Source of the DNA: Sepioteuthis lessoniana
Taxonomy: Eukaryota > Mollusca > Cephalopoda > Myopsida > Loliginidae
DNA length: 64,000 nt
Reading direction: 5' to 3'
NCBI GenBank assembly: GCA_963585895.1
Contig: OY757921.1
Span: forward strand, 79,866,316 to 79,930,315
Positions 10,614 to 21,590 of the stretch are shown one piece after another. A program made the position numbers and the translations under genes. Below the pieces are notes generated by a model that had not been told where the DNA came from, did not search any database, and saw only the letters and a program-made list of their open reading frames with translations. Every line of letters begins with the position of its first letter. Positions within the stretch are counted from its first letter, which is position 1.

Positions 10614-10765
10614 CTATTTATCCATGAGAGGGATTCTCAAGGGCATTAGTGCAAATTGAAAGGCAAACAGCCTCATCAAAGATTTGAGCTCAGGTCACCA
10701 AGTCCATATCCTATAAGACTATTTGCTGTGCCAAGCACATGGCTTAAAGAATAAACACCAAATAA

Positions 10766-11006
10766 GAAGTGGCATAATGGCTAAAGTACTGAACTGCAGC
10801 CCCAAAGTAAGCGAGTTCAAACTCTAGTTGTGCTTTAACATTCACTTTCAGACAAATACCCTTGGGAAAGGTATTGAACCCTTTTATCTTCCCAGCTATG
10901 GGTTAAATACTATCACTCCTGTTCTTCTACAAAAATGGCTTCGGCATTAAATAACCCATGAAGGTTCATATGACATTAAATAAAGAAATAAACAAACCAA
11001 CCAACT
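10766..11006 (+). mobile_element. SINE-A
   Basis: A box TGGCATAATGGCTAAAGTA, B box GCGAGTTCAAACTCTAG, central domain, tail AATAACCCATGAAGG. Confidence 0.8.
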
Positions 11007-11875
11007 AAGAAAAGTTTAACTGGTCACATTTCCATACCTCCCAAATCCTTGTTAAGACTTAGAAATTAATGGGACATATATTAACTAGTTTACCTGACAG
11101 ACATTACATCGAAGTGTGGTTGGTATAGTGAACTGCCTCATGGCTAAAACAGTTATATATTTCATCACCCACAGGTAAAAGCCGGCATTTCAAATACTGA
11201 TAGTCAACACAGACAGACCTTCACCATCTACATGATTGGCATAACACAATCTTCCTACCCTACCCTATCTCCTCTTACCTTCCATTTGGCTATATTTAGT
11301 AAGTAAATATAGAATGATTGCACTTTATTGGCAGATATCATAATTAATACTAGCAAATTCATCAGGCAGCTTTGCACTAGGCCCTGCAGGCAGCTTGGTT
11401 GCTTTGTAACAGGCTTGCTGCACCCACAACCTCACTTTACAGTATTCGAAATATCATAGTATAATCATATAGACGTTGTTTCCTCACAAAGTATGGAAAG
11501 GCATACCCAGTATTATCTTTAGCTTCAAAAAAATTGTTTTTTTTTCTCTATATTTTCTATATTCAATCCATACAAAACAATGGTTTAACTTTTTACCTGG
11601 CATTTAATACCTTTTTACTTTATGCAATCACTGTAGATGACTGGGCCATTAACAAGTTCAATGTCATATAACTCACCATTGGATTGTGCTATATTTTTTG
11701 GTATAGACCCACCAGTGGGTTGGTTCACATTAACAAAAAAAACAAAAAAAATATAGCACGATCCACAGCATTGTATTAAACATGCTAAGAGAAAAAAAGT
11801 TCCAAAATTTCCCAACAGAATAAGCCACTTTATAAATGTGTGTGTACATCAATGTACAGCCTAATGAAAAGTTTT
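11007..11875. other. Sequence without recognised repeat or gene
   Basis: A minus-strand frame at 11615-11815 begins with a hydrophobic leader-like stretch, but it includes a T-tract and has no recognised domain, so I do not call it. Confidence 0.4.
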
Positions 11876-12135
11876 AGGTTGGTTGGTTTTAGGGCATGTC
11901 AAACCGAGATAGGTTATTTTATGCTAAAGTCAGTCTTTTTTTTGCAAGTAATAATATAGCTTCAAGTAACTAATCTTAATACAACTCTGAAAATATTATG
12001 GTTTCAAGTATTCCTATCGGATACTAACAATTTAAATAGAATTATATAGTTTTATGTTACTATTCATATTCAATAATAATATTTATGTTTATACATAGTT
12101 ACAAAGTTTCAAGTATTCCAATCTAATAACATTAA
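11876..12135 (-). repeat. HST tail plus degenerate array
   Basis: GGTTGGTTTTAGGGCATGTC and TAGGTTATTTTATGC are the reverse of the HST tail, followed by units with TTTCAAGTATTCCTATC. No head. Confidence 0.55.
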
Positions 12136-12447
12136 TGATTCCACCTGAGATCTTGCTGGGTGGCTTTTGATTACACTTATGACTCAGTTCCAGGGGACCT
12201 TTATCTCAGGTAGCACCTGCCCCTTCACCTAAAAGGGATAAGGGTTGGGTTGAGGTTGATTCCTGGAACCTGAAGTGCCTCTGAAAGTGAATACCAAAGA
12301 CAATGAGCAATTTTTGCACCCGCTCCTCAGGAAGCATGCTTCTTGCAGGGCACCCCACAGTAAACAGAACTAGTGTCACATAAAGGCCTTATAAGGAGCA
12401 GCATGAATCATATGTTCTAATCAAATAATTTTCAAATGATACAAAAA
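12136..12447. other. Unassigned, moderately GC-rich
   Basis: Contains direct short motifs but no match to the other repeats in the window, and no open frame of note. Confidence 0.4.
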
Positions 12448-12928
12448 TGAACCATGGCATAATGGATATCATCATAGGAAATGGACATGGTGACCCAAGT
12501 TCAAACCCTGGACGAGGCTGTTTGCATTTTACATAACACTAATACCCTTGAGAAAGGTATGTATCCAACTATAAATATAAATATAAAATATAAATAAATA
12601 GCAGGTGCTAGTGGTGTAATGGTTATCGTCGCAGGAATTGGACACGGTTACACAAGTTCAGATCCTGGACTGATTGCATTTCACATAGCACTAATACCCT
12701 TGGGAAAGGTATGAATCCAATTATTCTCCCTCCAGCTATGGGTAAATAGTAGGGCAGACTAGGTTCTTCAGCCTTGGTGAGGCAACTAGTCTAGGAGAAG
12801 GAAAACTCTGAATTCAAACCTGTTAAACTCCGCTTAAAAAATTGACCTTGTGTCATATCCTGCCCGAGCGGAGGGGTTGGGTAAATATGATAAATAGTAG
12901 GGCAGACTGGGCTCTTTAAGCAGGAAGA
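12448..12928 (+). mobile_element. SINE-B with a second SINE-B inserted
   Basis: The outer SINE-B begins at about 12448 and breaks off after GAGAAAGGTATGTATCC in an A/T stretch. A complete SINE-B (12602-12886) follows, then AAATAGTAGGGCAGACTGGG resumes the outer copy to about 12925. The inner copy is close to the family pattern and ends CCGAGCGGAGGGGTTGGG. Confidence 0.7.
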
Positions 12929-13212
12929 GACCCCTTGGCCAAATAGCTAAAGTGCTGGACAGCAGCCTCAAAGTAAGCAAGTTCAAACTCCAGTCACACT
13001 ATTATGTTCATTTTTGGACAAATACCCTGGAGAAAGGTATGTATCCAGCTACTCTCTATCCAGCTATATGGAAAATAGTAAGGCAAACTGGACTCTTTAA
13101 TGTTGACATGGCAACTGGTCTAGAAGGAAAACTCTGAATTCAAACCTGTTAAACTCTGCTTAAAAATTTACCTTGTGTCACATCCAGCTTGTGTGGAGGG
13201 GCTGGTTAAAAA
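12929..13212 (+). mobile_element. Chimeric SINE: A head, B tail
   Basis: The tRNA head and its downstream part (AAATAGCTAAAGTGCTGGAC, GCAAGTTCAAACTCCAG) are SINE-A. After the shared central domain the sequence becomes SINE-B (GTAAGGCAAACTGGACTC, GAAAACTCTGAATTCAAACC). The switch falls within the domain common to both families. Confidence 0.7.
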
Positions 13213-13289
13213 ATTTTTTTTTTTTTAAATAAAAAATTTTTTTAAAAATAAATAAAGAGTATATTCACAATCATTTTAAACTTCATCTC

Positions 13290-13440
13290 AAGCAGATCTA
13301 TTTGGCTCATAGATGGGACTTTAACAAGTACTATTACTACTACTACTACTACAAAATGGACTTGACAATGAAGAGGTGATTCTACATTCCCTAAAGTTCC
13401 AGAAGTTCATCACAAGATGCAGTCTAGTGTCATACACAGA
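13290..13440 (-). repeat. HST head fragment
   Basis: Minus-strand head with a CATAGATGGGACTTTAAC end and CTACATTCCCTAAAGTTCCAG. It includes a short (ACT)n expansion at 13332-13352. Confidence 0.6.
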
Positions 13441-13682
13441 ACATGCCTAATGACAAATACATACACATACACACACATGCATATATACAGCCTTTTAAGT
13501 GGGATTGTAGTGAAGTGTTAATTCCTTCAGGCATATTCTTGTCTTCAGACAGAATGAAGGGAAAAAATAAGGCAACCTTTCATCCAAGGGCTATTGCTAT
13601 TTTGGGACTTGCCCTTGTATACATGCATAAGTTCCTCTCATTAAAGAGGCAACATATCATATACTATGACTAAATGTGTATA

Positions 13683-13813
13683 GTTACACACACACACATT
13701 ATATATGTGTGTGTGCACGCACATATATATTAGTGGTGGGCAGAAGTTCCTGGAAAAAATACCATTTTTCAATTTTGTATTCTCTCTATGTCAGAAAATA
13801 GCACTGGGAATTT

Positions 13814-13862
<49 letters not shown>

Positions 13863-13910
13863 CATACACACACACACAAAAATTCAGTGCTATATATATA
13901 TATATACAAG
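13683..13910. repeat. (CA)n and (TA)n microsatellites
   Basis: ACACACAC at 13686-13698, then (TA)n at 13816-13858, ACAC runs, and (TA)n at 13891-13906. Confidence 0.9.
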
Positions 13911-13913
13911 GAT

Positions 13914-14800
13914 CATTAAATAAGTTTCCAGACTTTTTTCGCATGGGCACTTTTATTGATAGTACACGCATGAAACTCTAGTCCCCTTCGAAGTAATCTC
14001 CTCCGGCTGCAATGCACTTGTTATACTGTTCCAACAACTTCTAGAAGGCCCCATGGAAGTCCTCTTATGTATGTGAGCATGTCAATGACCTTCGTTACAA
14101 CTCCTTAATTGTCTCATAACGACAGCCTCTGAGCTTAGGGAATAACCAAAAGTCACAGGGAGCAAGGTCTGGACTATAGGGACGGTGAGGAACTGTCTTG
14201 ATGCCCATCTTGGTCAAATAGTCTGTGACAACGATGGCGTTGTGGACTGGTGCATTGTCCTCGTGGAAATGCCACTGACCTGATTTGAAGAGTGCTGGCC
14301 TCTTCCGATGGAATCTCTTCCTGAACTCCCTTAAAACCTCAACATAGTAACCGTAACCCTAACCCTTTGACCAATCAACTCTGGTGTATTGACTTCCTTA
14401 CTCCTCCCACACCTATCATCATCCCTCAATGACTCCCTGCCTTCCTTGAATCTTTTGTGCCACTCAAAAACTGATGCTCAATTCATGCAAGATGCTCCAA
14501 AAGCAGTCAAGCATTTTATACGTTTTTGTGGCATTTTTTTCCAAGTTTAAAACAGAATTTTATTGCATATCATTCTTCTAAAGAGTCCTCATGTCCAGAT
14601 TGCATTTTTGAAATTCACCAGCTGTGACTATCAGGCTTAAGTAGGGTGTATTCCAATTCCTACTGTAGCTGTTCATTTGAACCTGAAATCCTAAAAATTG
14701 GTCAGTCATCTCATAAGATGGATAACAATAACATACTGAATTTTCAAGGGTCTATGATAATTTTAAATGCCTGTACAAAAAAGTCTGGGAACTTATTGAA
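13914..14800 (-). mobile_element. Mariner (DD34D type) deletion derivative, copy 1
   Basis: Ends carry AAGTTTCCAGACTTTTTT and its inverse. On the minus strand the 3' part encodes decayed mariner transposase C-terminal sequence, and the 5' part the N-terminal end, but the middle with the first catalytic Asp is absent. At the junction sits AACCGTAACCCTAACCC (14349-14365), telomere-like. Non-autonomous and frame-broken. Flanked by (TA)n. Confidence 0.8.
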
Positions 14801-14805
14801 TGCAC

Positions 14806-14817
<12 letters not shown>

Positions 14818-14842
<25 letters not shown>
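14818..14842. repeat. (TA)n microsatellite
   Basis: A run of TATATA after ACACACAC. Confidence 0.9.
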
Positions 14843-15380
14843 GCAAAAATTCCCAGAGCTATTTTCTGACAAATAGACAGAATACAAAGTTTAAAATTGG
14901 TATTTAACAGGGAACTTTTGCTCACAGTTAAGATAAGTGCATATATATGTGTTTGACTATTCACACTTATATATATATGTATGGTTTCTTAATATACATG
15001 GGATCCATGTGACTGCTAACAATAATTTTATGTTCTTTTTTTTGTTTCAGATTTGAAAATAGTGTGTTATAACAACAATTAATCCTTAATCACAATGCCT
15101 TGGATAAAAAAAAGGAAAAAAATATTTTGCATCACAACTGATTTGGAGACAAATTCATTTAAAACTGTCTCAAAATAGATGCAACCCATTGATCTATTAC
15201 TGAGACAAGAAACTCAAAAAAAGATTGCATGTCCTGGAAGCTGATATAATAACAATTTAAAAAAAAAAAACATTGATTTGATGTTTCTAGCTCAAAGGAT
15301 GCATTTTTTTTTTACAAGACATGTTCCAAATGACCACAATTGCACTTGTCTCAGAAAAAAATCATTATCATATAATGTAT

Positions 15381-16107
15381 AATTATCTTATGAGAGTAAA
15401 GAACAGTTTTCTCTTATAACTTTTTCCTGTCTCATTTAAATCAATTTTATCAATATGAAAGAAAATCAAACATAAATTATTTACATGATTATTGCTAATT
15501 ACTTGAAAAAAAATTTTAAATCCAGTTCTGAATGACCAATTTCCTTCTCTGTTTTACCAGTACTGATAAAATATTTGAATTGATTAATGTTTAATTAAGT
15601 ATTTATGTTGTATACTCATAAAAATATCAATAACAACAGTAATACAAATACAAGCAGACTGTCATTTTGGATACGAATAGGTTTATTAATTTCTGGCTTC
15701 AGTCCTTTAACACGAAGAGAAAGACAATTCTTAAAAGCTTATGCTGACCCCTCCATACACGCAGCGCATCTTGTGGAGTTTAAGATCTCTGCCGGTCGAG
15801 ATTAAAAAAACTCAACCGCTACCTTCGTTGGTTGACCTCAACTACCGTCTTTTCAAAATCCTCAAATTCTCAGGACCATCTCTTCTAGGCATAATGTCAT
15901 CCACACTCCAGCCCCATTTCCTGTCTGGGAGTATATTATGCCATATAATGATTGTTGTATCCTTTCCACATGGGCTTAAGACAGCACCATCAGACTATAC
16001 ACCTGGACTAAGAGACCCAAGTAGTTCGAAGCCTTACCAAACTAAATAAAATATAAATAACGAAAAATGATTAATATAAAAAAAAATCATCACCTTAATT
16101 ATATAAC
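15381..16107. other. Unassigned; possible old LTR at about 15607-16040
   Basis: The stretch from TGTTGTATACTC (15607) through AGGTTTATTAATTTC has the look of the LTRs elsewhere in the window and is GC-richer than its flanks, but no second terminus or target duplication was found. Confidence 0.3.
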
Positions 16108-16380
16108 ATTTACCCAACCATTCCACCATTGACAGGAAGCAACTTAAGGTGAATTTTTAAAAAGTGTACAGCTGATTTGAATTCAGCGTTTACTTTCTCT
16201 TAGACTTGTTGCCATAACAACGTTAAAGCTTTTCAGTCTGCCCTACAATTTTACCAATAACTGGGGGCAGAAGTGATGGATTCATACCTGTCCCAGGGGC
16301 ATTGGTAGAAAATGAAATGCAAAGAACCTTATCCAGGATTGAACTTGGTTCACTGATTCCATTTGATAACTGTTACACAA
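16108..16380 (-). mobile_element. SINE-B
   Basis: Minus-strand, degenerate. 3' end TTTACCCAACC, GAATTCAGCGTTTACTTTCTC, head ending near TGTTACACAACAC. Confidence 0.7.
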
Positions 16381-16460
16381 CACACATGTGAAGAGTTCTT
16401 GTATTGTGCACTATCGTTAATACACTGTGAATGAAAAGTTCTCAGCCTGACTAAAAGAAT

Positions 16461-17230
16461 GGGTTTGGTTTTATGGCATATCAACTGTTGTAGGTTATTT
16501 AATGCCAGATCCTGTTTATACATATAGATTAAGTATATAATTTGTAAACATATTTTGTTGATAACATTTTTAAATAAGCCTGAGCTCATTTTTTTTGCAC
16601 AAAGTTAAATGGTTTCAAGTACTGCTATGTAATAGTAACAATTTAACAGTCATTTGTTGGATCACATTTAAATAGATATACATAATATGTTAAGAGATTA
16701 GTTTGTCAGCAACTTCATTTTTAAATGAGTTAGAACTAATTTGTTTGCACACAGGAATTACTATTGTTTCTACAGTTAAATGGTTTCAATTATTGCTATC
16801 TAACACTAACTATTCTATTCAACATTACTCATTTGTTTGCACACAGTTAAATGGTTCCTAGTAGCGCTATGTATCACTAAAAATTCAATTAAACATCAGT
16901 CATTCGTTTACACACAGTTAAATTTATCAAAGAGTTCTATTTCTAACAATTCAATTTAGCATAAGTCATTTGTTTGTACTCAGTTCAAAATGTCAAACAG
17001 TTCTATTTGACCTATAGAGACTGCACCCCATCAGGTGCTACTACTCCAGGCTAGAGAGATGGTAATTAAGGGGTACTCTACATTCTTCAAAGTTCCAGTA
17101 TTACTGAAGCCTCGGCATCAGATTGTTTAGTATCCTATCCAGGATACTCATGGGGGTGGGGGTGGGAGGTCCTTACCCCCTGCAGAGATGCAGTCAATGT
17201 ATTCTACAGCCCAAGCTAACTGGGCTGGGA
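16461..17230 (-). mobile_element. HST element, complete (type-1 array)
   Basis: On the plus strand: tail GGGTTTGGTTTTATGGCATA to TTATTTAATGCCAGATCC, then an array of units with CACACAGTTAAATGGTT and GCTATCTAACACTAAC, then the head from GACCTATAGAGACTGCACC to TGTATTCTACAGCCC. Same head and tail as 8818-9484 but a different internal array. Confidence 0.75.
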
Positions 17231-17328
17231 ATGACCTTAAGTTGTAAAATGTACATCACTGTTCTATATATCTATCCAACAAACTTGGCCCATTATTTCT
17301 CAAGTCTTATTATTTTATTACTATTTAC

Positions 17329-17334
<6 letters not shown>

Positions 17335-17360
<26 letters not shown>
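17335..17360. repeat. A-tract of about 26
   Basis: A homopolymer between HST and a SINE-A fragment; possibly a retroposon tail. Confidence 0.8.
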
Positions 17361-17363
<3 letters not shown>

Positions 17364-17494
17364 ATACAAAATTTCAAAGAAAAAAGCCATTCCTCTTTTG
17401 GTTGGATTTGGCTTCTGGGTGGAGACTAACAAACCTTTTACAGGGGTCAGGGCACAGCAGCCTACTTATGAGCTCATTGAAAACTGCATTTTTC

Positions 17495-17583
17495 TTTTGG
17501 TTTGGTTTCTCGTTTTATTGCCTATCAACCTTCATGGGTTAATTAATGCCAAAGGCATCCTTGTAGCAGAACAGCAGTAATAT
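17495..17583 (-). mobile_element. SINE-A 3' fragment
   Basis: Only the tail and adjoining part remain (TATCAACCTTCATGGGTTAA to GTAGCAGAACAGCAGTA). Confidence 0.65.
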
Positions 17584-17805
17584 ATTGTTCCTGTAGATGT
17601 CCTAGATATTACAGGTTTCGGTCATGAAGTAATAGATTTTACAAGCAAATGAACATATTTGGTGAAAAAGAAGTATACAAGATTTGTTCTATCATCATTC
17701 ATACTTGTACTAATAAATCATAGACCAAACATTCTTTTTTTTTTGTATTGGAAAGGCTACATTCACTGTCATCACGTATTGTCAGTTAATGAAATCTGAG
17801 AAAAT
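17584..17805 (-). repeat. Repeat E, uninterrupted copy
   Basis: Reverse complement of the E sequence near 7341-7690 without the LTR, bordered by SINE-A sequence on both sides. Confidence 0.65.
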
Positions 17806-17985
17806 GGTTGGTTTGGTTTGGTTCTTTTGTTTAATGGTATATCAACCTTTATGAGTTATTTAATGACAAAGCCATCCTTGTAGAAGAACGGCAGTGATAC
17901 TATTTAACACACAGCTGGGGGGATAAAGAGGTTCATAACTCTATAGTGAAAGTAATAGCACAACTGGAGTTCAGACTCATTTCAT
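17806..17985 (-). mobile_element. SINE-A, head lost
   Basis: Tail GGTTTGGTTTGGTTC and central domain to GGAGTTCAGACTC; the tRNA A box is missing. Confidence 0.7.
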
Positions 17986-18006
17986 TTTTCTTTTATAGCA
18001 GGCTAG

Positions 18007-18236
18007 GAGGTGCTCATGGCATAAAACTTATTGCTGTAAGAAATAGAATCAGCAACCCGAGTTCAAATCCTGGATAAGGATGTTTGCATTTCACATAGTG
18101 CTAATACCCTTGGGAAAGGTATAAATTCAGTTATTCTCCCGCTAGCTATGAGTTAATAGTAAGAAAAACTAGGCTCTTTAACTTTGGAATGGCAACTGGT
18201 CTAGAAAGAAAACTCTGAATCCAAACCAGTTTTAGA
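18007..18236 (+). mobile_element. SINE-B
   Basis: Head CATGGCATAAAACTTATTGC, B box CGAGTTCAAATCCTGG, central domain CTAATACCCTTGGGAAAGG. The last part is truncated by the LTR that starts at 18242. Confidence 0.75.
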
Positions 18237-18241
18237 GCTGG

Positions 18242-18981
18242 TGTTATATACTTACATAATAAATATGCTTATATATACACATATACATGTTCATGCAGCA
18301 TCATAACGACACAATAATAAAGACAGACGCAGGATAAAATGACACAGGAAGACTTCTTTACAAATATATTTACCTCTCACTTTATTTGTAAGGTTTCGAA
18401 AAGTTTGCGTGGGGTTTTACTGTGAGAGGGAGCTGGAAACCGAACATAAACTGTAATATTTTGACCCCACTGTTATGACCGTCACGTTGTGTCTTTCTTG
18501 TTCTCTTGATGCTCAACCGGAGGCCTAGGGGCTCACTCTGCTGGGTGATGGCTTTCTTTATTGCATCTTATCAGCATCTTCTCTGGACCCAAAACTCTAT
18601 CGGGGTATCCGAGGGCCCCCTCGGTCAGGTGTGGCTTTCCCTACTACATCTCGTCTCTAGCTGTCTGGAACTCTACTGGCAACTACACTGGCTCGTCGAA
18701 CTCAACTGAATTATATAATCGTTTGACGCCCACTCGATCTTTGAAATCGAATGTTTAATCGTCATCAAGAGGAAATAACTGTCATGCAGTTCAGAGGTCA
18801 CTCTCTTCCGGTGCATCACTCTGTAGTGTACCATGGGAATTTTTTTTAGCTCGTCCCATTTCATCAGCCAATTTCCGCCCACGGGATTTCCTCTCATAAC
18901 TGCCATTAGAATGTGTCACTTCCTTCCAGTGCATCACCTTGAATGGCATTTTTGGCCGGATCAAAAGGTCAAAACATAACA
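18242..18981 (-). mobile_element. Solo LTR, family 1
   Basis: Begins TGTTATATACTTAC and ends AAACATAACA in plus orientation, with CTGG at 18238-18241 and 18982-18985. Shares CTCACTTTATTTG and the TATA-like ATTATATAAT segment with the copies at 28.1 and 41.6 kb. At 740 bp it is the longest family-1 copy. The short frames inside are not genes. Confidence 0.7.
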
Positions 18982-18985
18982 CTGG

Positions 18986-19417
18986 AAAGGAATGGGTTCT
19001 GCTAAGCTATTCCTACTCAAAACATGCTATATGAGTAGCACCCCCACTACGAAACCAGATTATGAGACCAGCAAGATATGAATATCCACTGCATTATCAT
19101 CAAATCAGTTTTGATGACAATATTAAAAGTGTCCTAAAATGTTTAGGCCATATTTTCTACGCCCTTCCTCATACTAAGGTAACCAACTTGCCTGCACCAC
19201 CATATGTGCAAGAGGGAAACTAGGGCCTTTCTGTACCATTTTTAGAAGCACCCTGTGAAAATACGAGGGAAATAAGAGATTCAGAATTCTTTTCAATAAA
19301 ATGAAAATAGATATTTTATTCACTAAATCTGCCATTTTCGGCCCAATTTCAACCAAACTTTCATGAATTATTACTCATGCCTTGGAAGATTTTAAACTAT
19401 ACTCAAAGAACCAGTTA
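18986..19417. other. No gene or repeat recognised
   Basis: Mixed-composition sequence with no domain or family match. Confidence 0.4.
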
Positions 19418-19750
19418 AGGTTTGGTTTGGTTTTATGACATATCAACCATTGTAGGTTATTTAATGCCAAATCCTTTTTATAGATATTATATATGAGTTG
19501 TAAATGCATAGTTTGTAGATAACCTTTTAAAACGAGCCAGAGCTCATGTTTGCACACAGTTAAATAGTTATATATATGATTTATAAGTCAATAGTTTGTA
19601 GGTAGTCTTATTTTTGAATGAGTCAGAGCTAATTTGTTTGCACACAGTTAAATAGTTATATATATGATTTGTAAGTCAATAGTTTGTAGATAGTCGTATT
19701 TTTGAATGAGTCAGAGCTAATTTGTTTGCACACAGTTAAATGATTCCAAA
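19418..19750 (-). repeat. HST tail plus 88-bp tandem units
   Basis: Tail GGTTTGGTTTTATGACATAT, then GTTTGCACACAGTTAAAT repeats at about 19548, 19636 and 19724 (period 88). No head; it runs into a LINE fragment. Confidence 0.7.
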
Positions 19751-19754
19751 TACG

Positions 19755-19945
19755 TTTTGAAGACAAGTTTATGTACCTCAGCAGCAGCGTCTCATCTACC
19801 AAAAATCATGTCAATATGCGCTTAGCAAAGGCATGAACAGCTATTGATAGGTTATCAATCATATGGAAGTCTGATCTATTCAATAAAATGGGATTTTTTC
19901 CAAGTAGCGATTGTGTCTATACTATTGTATGGATGCACCACAAGG
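19755..19945 (+). mobile_element. LINE fragment (3' coding part)
   Basis: Matches the same non-LTR element as 62046-62960, around the FTYLGSS and AKAW.AID.L segments, with stops and frameshifts. Confidence 0.7.
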
Positions 19946-20580
19946 ACACAAAACAATTACTCAGCTTAAAAAAGGATGAAACCCTATCTTTTTTTTCTTC
20001 CTTTTAAATTTAGTTTAATACAACTCTTCCAAATCTGGAAAATGACAAAATGAAATATTTATTCAAATGTATTCATTAATTTTTACTGTTTTTTTTTAGT
20101 TTTCTGAATAAAACCAAAGCAGAAACATGAAACAACTGAAGAAGGCTGAAGAATGTCTCAGCCTAAACATTGTGAACAATAAAGAGGAAGACAATAGTCG
20201 AAATACTCTAAATGATAAAAAATATCAAGCTTCATCTCAGAAATTAAGACAAATAAAACTAAAGCTGTCTTTTGTATGCTACACTTAGTTTAAACAAACC
20301 AGGAGTAAATAAAGAATGTCCTTTAAGTAATCATCAGACAGAAATAAAAGCTACTCTAAATTCTTTTTTTCATAATGACCATCTCATAATCTGTATGTAA
20401 TATAGTATCATGGCGTTCTATACGAGAGTATAGTATGCCATGGTAAGTACTATTAGTTTTTATAATACATCTTTAGAGAAAATTTGTTCTAAATATTTTA
20501 AGTTTATACTCATTGTCAATATTTGGATTTTATATCAATGGTTTGTAAATCTGATCAATGATATAATAAAACAAATTCTT
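19946..20580. other. AT-rich; includes a Penelope-like terminal motif
   Basis: At 20133-20170 AACTGAAGAAGGCTGAAGA and TCTCAGCCTAAAC resemble the palindrome near 45.3 kb (see findings). The rest is unassigned. Confidence 0.4.
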
Positions 20581-20584
20581 TCAA

Positions 20585-21025
20585 GTTGTAGCTATGTCAG
20601 TAGTTCTGCTTTATGGTTGTACCATTTGGACTCTAATGAAATGTTTAGAGTAAAAACTAGATGGGAATTACACAAGAATGCAAGAAACAAATCCTGGAAG
20701 CAGCACCCTGCAAAACCGCAGTTATGCAGTCCCTTGACTCTTAACTCACAAACTAACCAAGTAAGACAAAGAAGACATGCTGAGCACAGCTGGATAAGTA
20801 AAGACAAACTCATAAGTGATGTTACCCAGTCAGTGGACTCCTACACATGGACACACCAGTGTTGGCTAACCAGTAAAGACTTACATACACTAACTCTTTG
20901 CAGAAATTGGATGCAGTCAAGAGGACCAACCAAGAGAGGTTGCAGATAGGGATAGATAGTGGGAGAGAGTCAAGGAAATCTAAGCTATCGGCACAACATG
21001 ATCATGATATCACTAAATGAATTTT
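20585..21025 (+). mobile_element. LINE 3' fragment
   Basis: Decayed reading of the LINE C-terminal region (VAMSVVLLYGCTIW to the RRHAEHSW zinc-knuckle-like part) and its 3' end. It overlaps in content with 19755-19945, so the two come from separate copies. Confidence 0.75.
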
Positions 21026-21540
21026 ACAGTAGTTGACTCAGCATTGGGTCATAGAAAGCCAATAACAGAAACCATACAATGCTAAAATAATAATGAAAAA
21101 TATCTTATGGAATTAATATGTTCTTTATTTTACTTGGAATAAACCCACACACACAGTGGCATCCATTAGTCATTCAAGACTATAGATTTACACTTGAATA
21201 TAGGAAAGGTTATATAGAAGACCAGCAGATATCCATGCAGCAAGTATCCACTCAAAGAATGCTGTCAAAGAGAAAAACAAGGAGTGATACTGCTTGGTAC
21301 TAGTATTGTCAGAACAAAGTTGAAGACAATGTACGAGTTCTAGTTTCAAGTTGTCCTTTAAGACCAATTGCCCTACTGAGACAAGAGAACACAGTTAGCT
21401 CATAGCTAAGGAGAAATGAGATAGAGCCATGCCTTTCTCAAGGGCACAGGTGCAAATGAACACAAAGAGATGTAGCCACTGATTCTCTTTTACACACTAA
21501 TAGCATTTATGCCACTAGAAACTCAACAAAAACATGCACG
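21026..21540. other. Mostly unassigned; faint SINE-B at 21400-21470
   Basis: GCTCATAGCTAAGGAGAAATG and CCTTTCTCAAGGGCACAGGT faintly resemble a minus-strand SINE-B centre. Confidence 0.3.
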
Positions 21541-21541
21541 T

Positions 21542-21542
<1 letters not shown>

Positions 21543-21588
<46 letters not shown>
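21543..21588. repeat. (TA)n microsatellite
   Basis: About 22 TA units next to the palindrome. Confidence 0.95.

Positions 21589-21590
<2 letters not shown>

Larger units (their letters stand above)
9957..10738 (-). mobile_element. SINE-B split by two nested SINEs
   Basis: The 3' half of a minus-strand SINE-B lies at 9957-10063 and its 5' half at 10614-10738. The gap holds a plus-strand SINE-B. The duplicated target is CTATTTACCCA (10053-10063) and CTATTTATCCA (10614-10624), one mismatch. Confidence 0.75.
13480..15380 (+). repeat. Repeat G, copy 1 (interrupted)
   Basis: Parts at 13480-13700, 13733-13817 and 14988-15380 match 47238-48040 in order, for example AATTCCTTCAGGCATATTCT, GGGACTTGCCCTTGTATACA and GATTGCATGTCCTGGAAGCT. 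A mariner derivative, microsatellites and an inverted partial copy (14843-14945) interrupt it. Non-coding. Confidence 0.7.

Noticed and set aside
11615..11815. Small secreted protein gene
   Set aside because: The hydrophobic start is partly encoded by a T-rich tract, with no homologue recognised, no splice sites and no conservation seen.
14347..14366. Interstitial telomere from chromosome fusion
   Set aside because: The CCCTAA motif sits at the same internal place in all three mariner copies, so it belongs to the element.
17123..17542. 139-codon open frame
   Set aside because: It overlaps the HST head, a 26-A homopolymer (poly-Lys) and a SINE fragment.
18506..18758. Short overlapping frames near 18.6 kb
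   Set aside because: They lie within the family-1 solo LTR and are not shared in frame with other copies.
20440..20949. 169-codon gene
   Set aside because: A frame running through a decayed LINE 3' end, out of register with the LINE protein.
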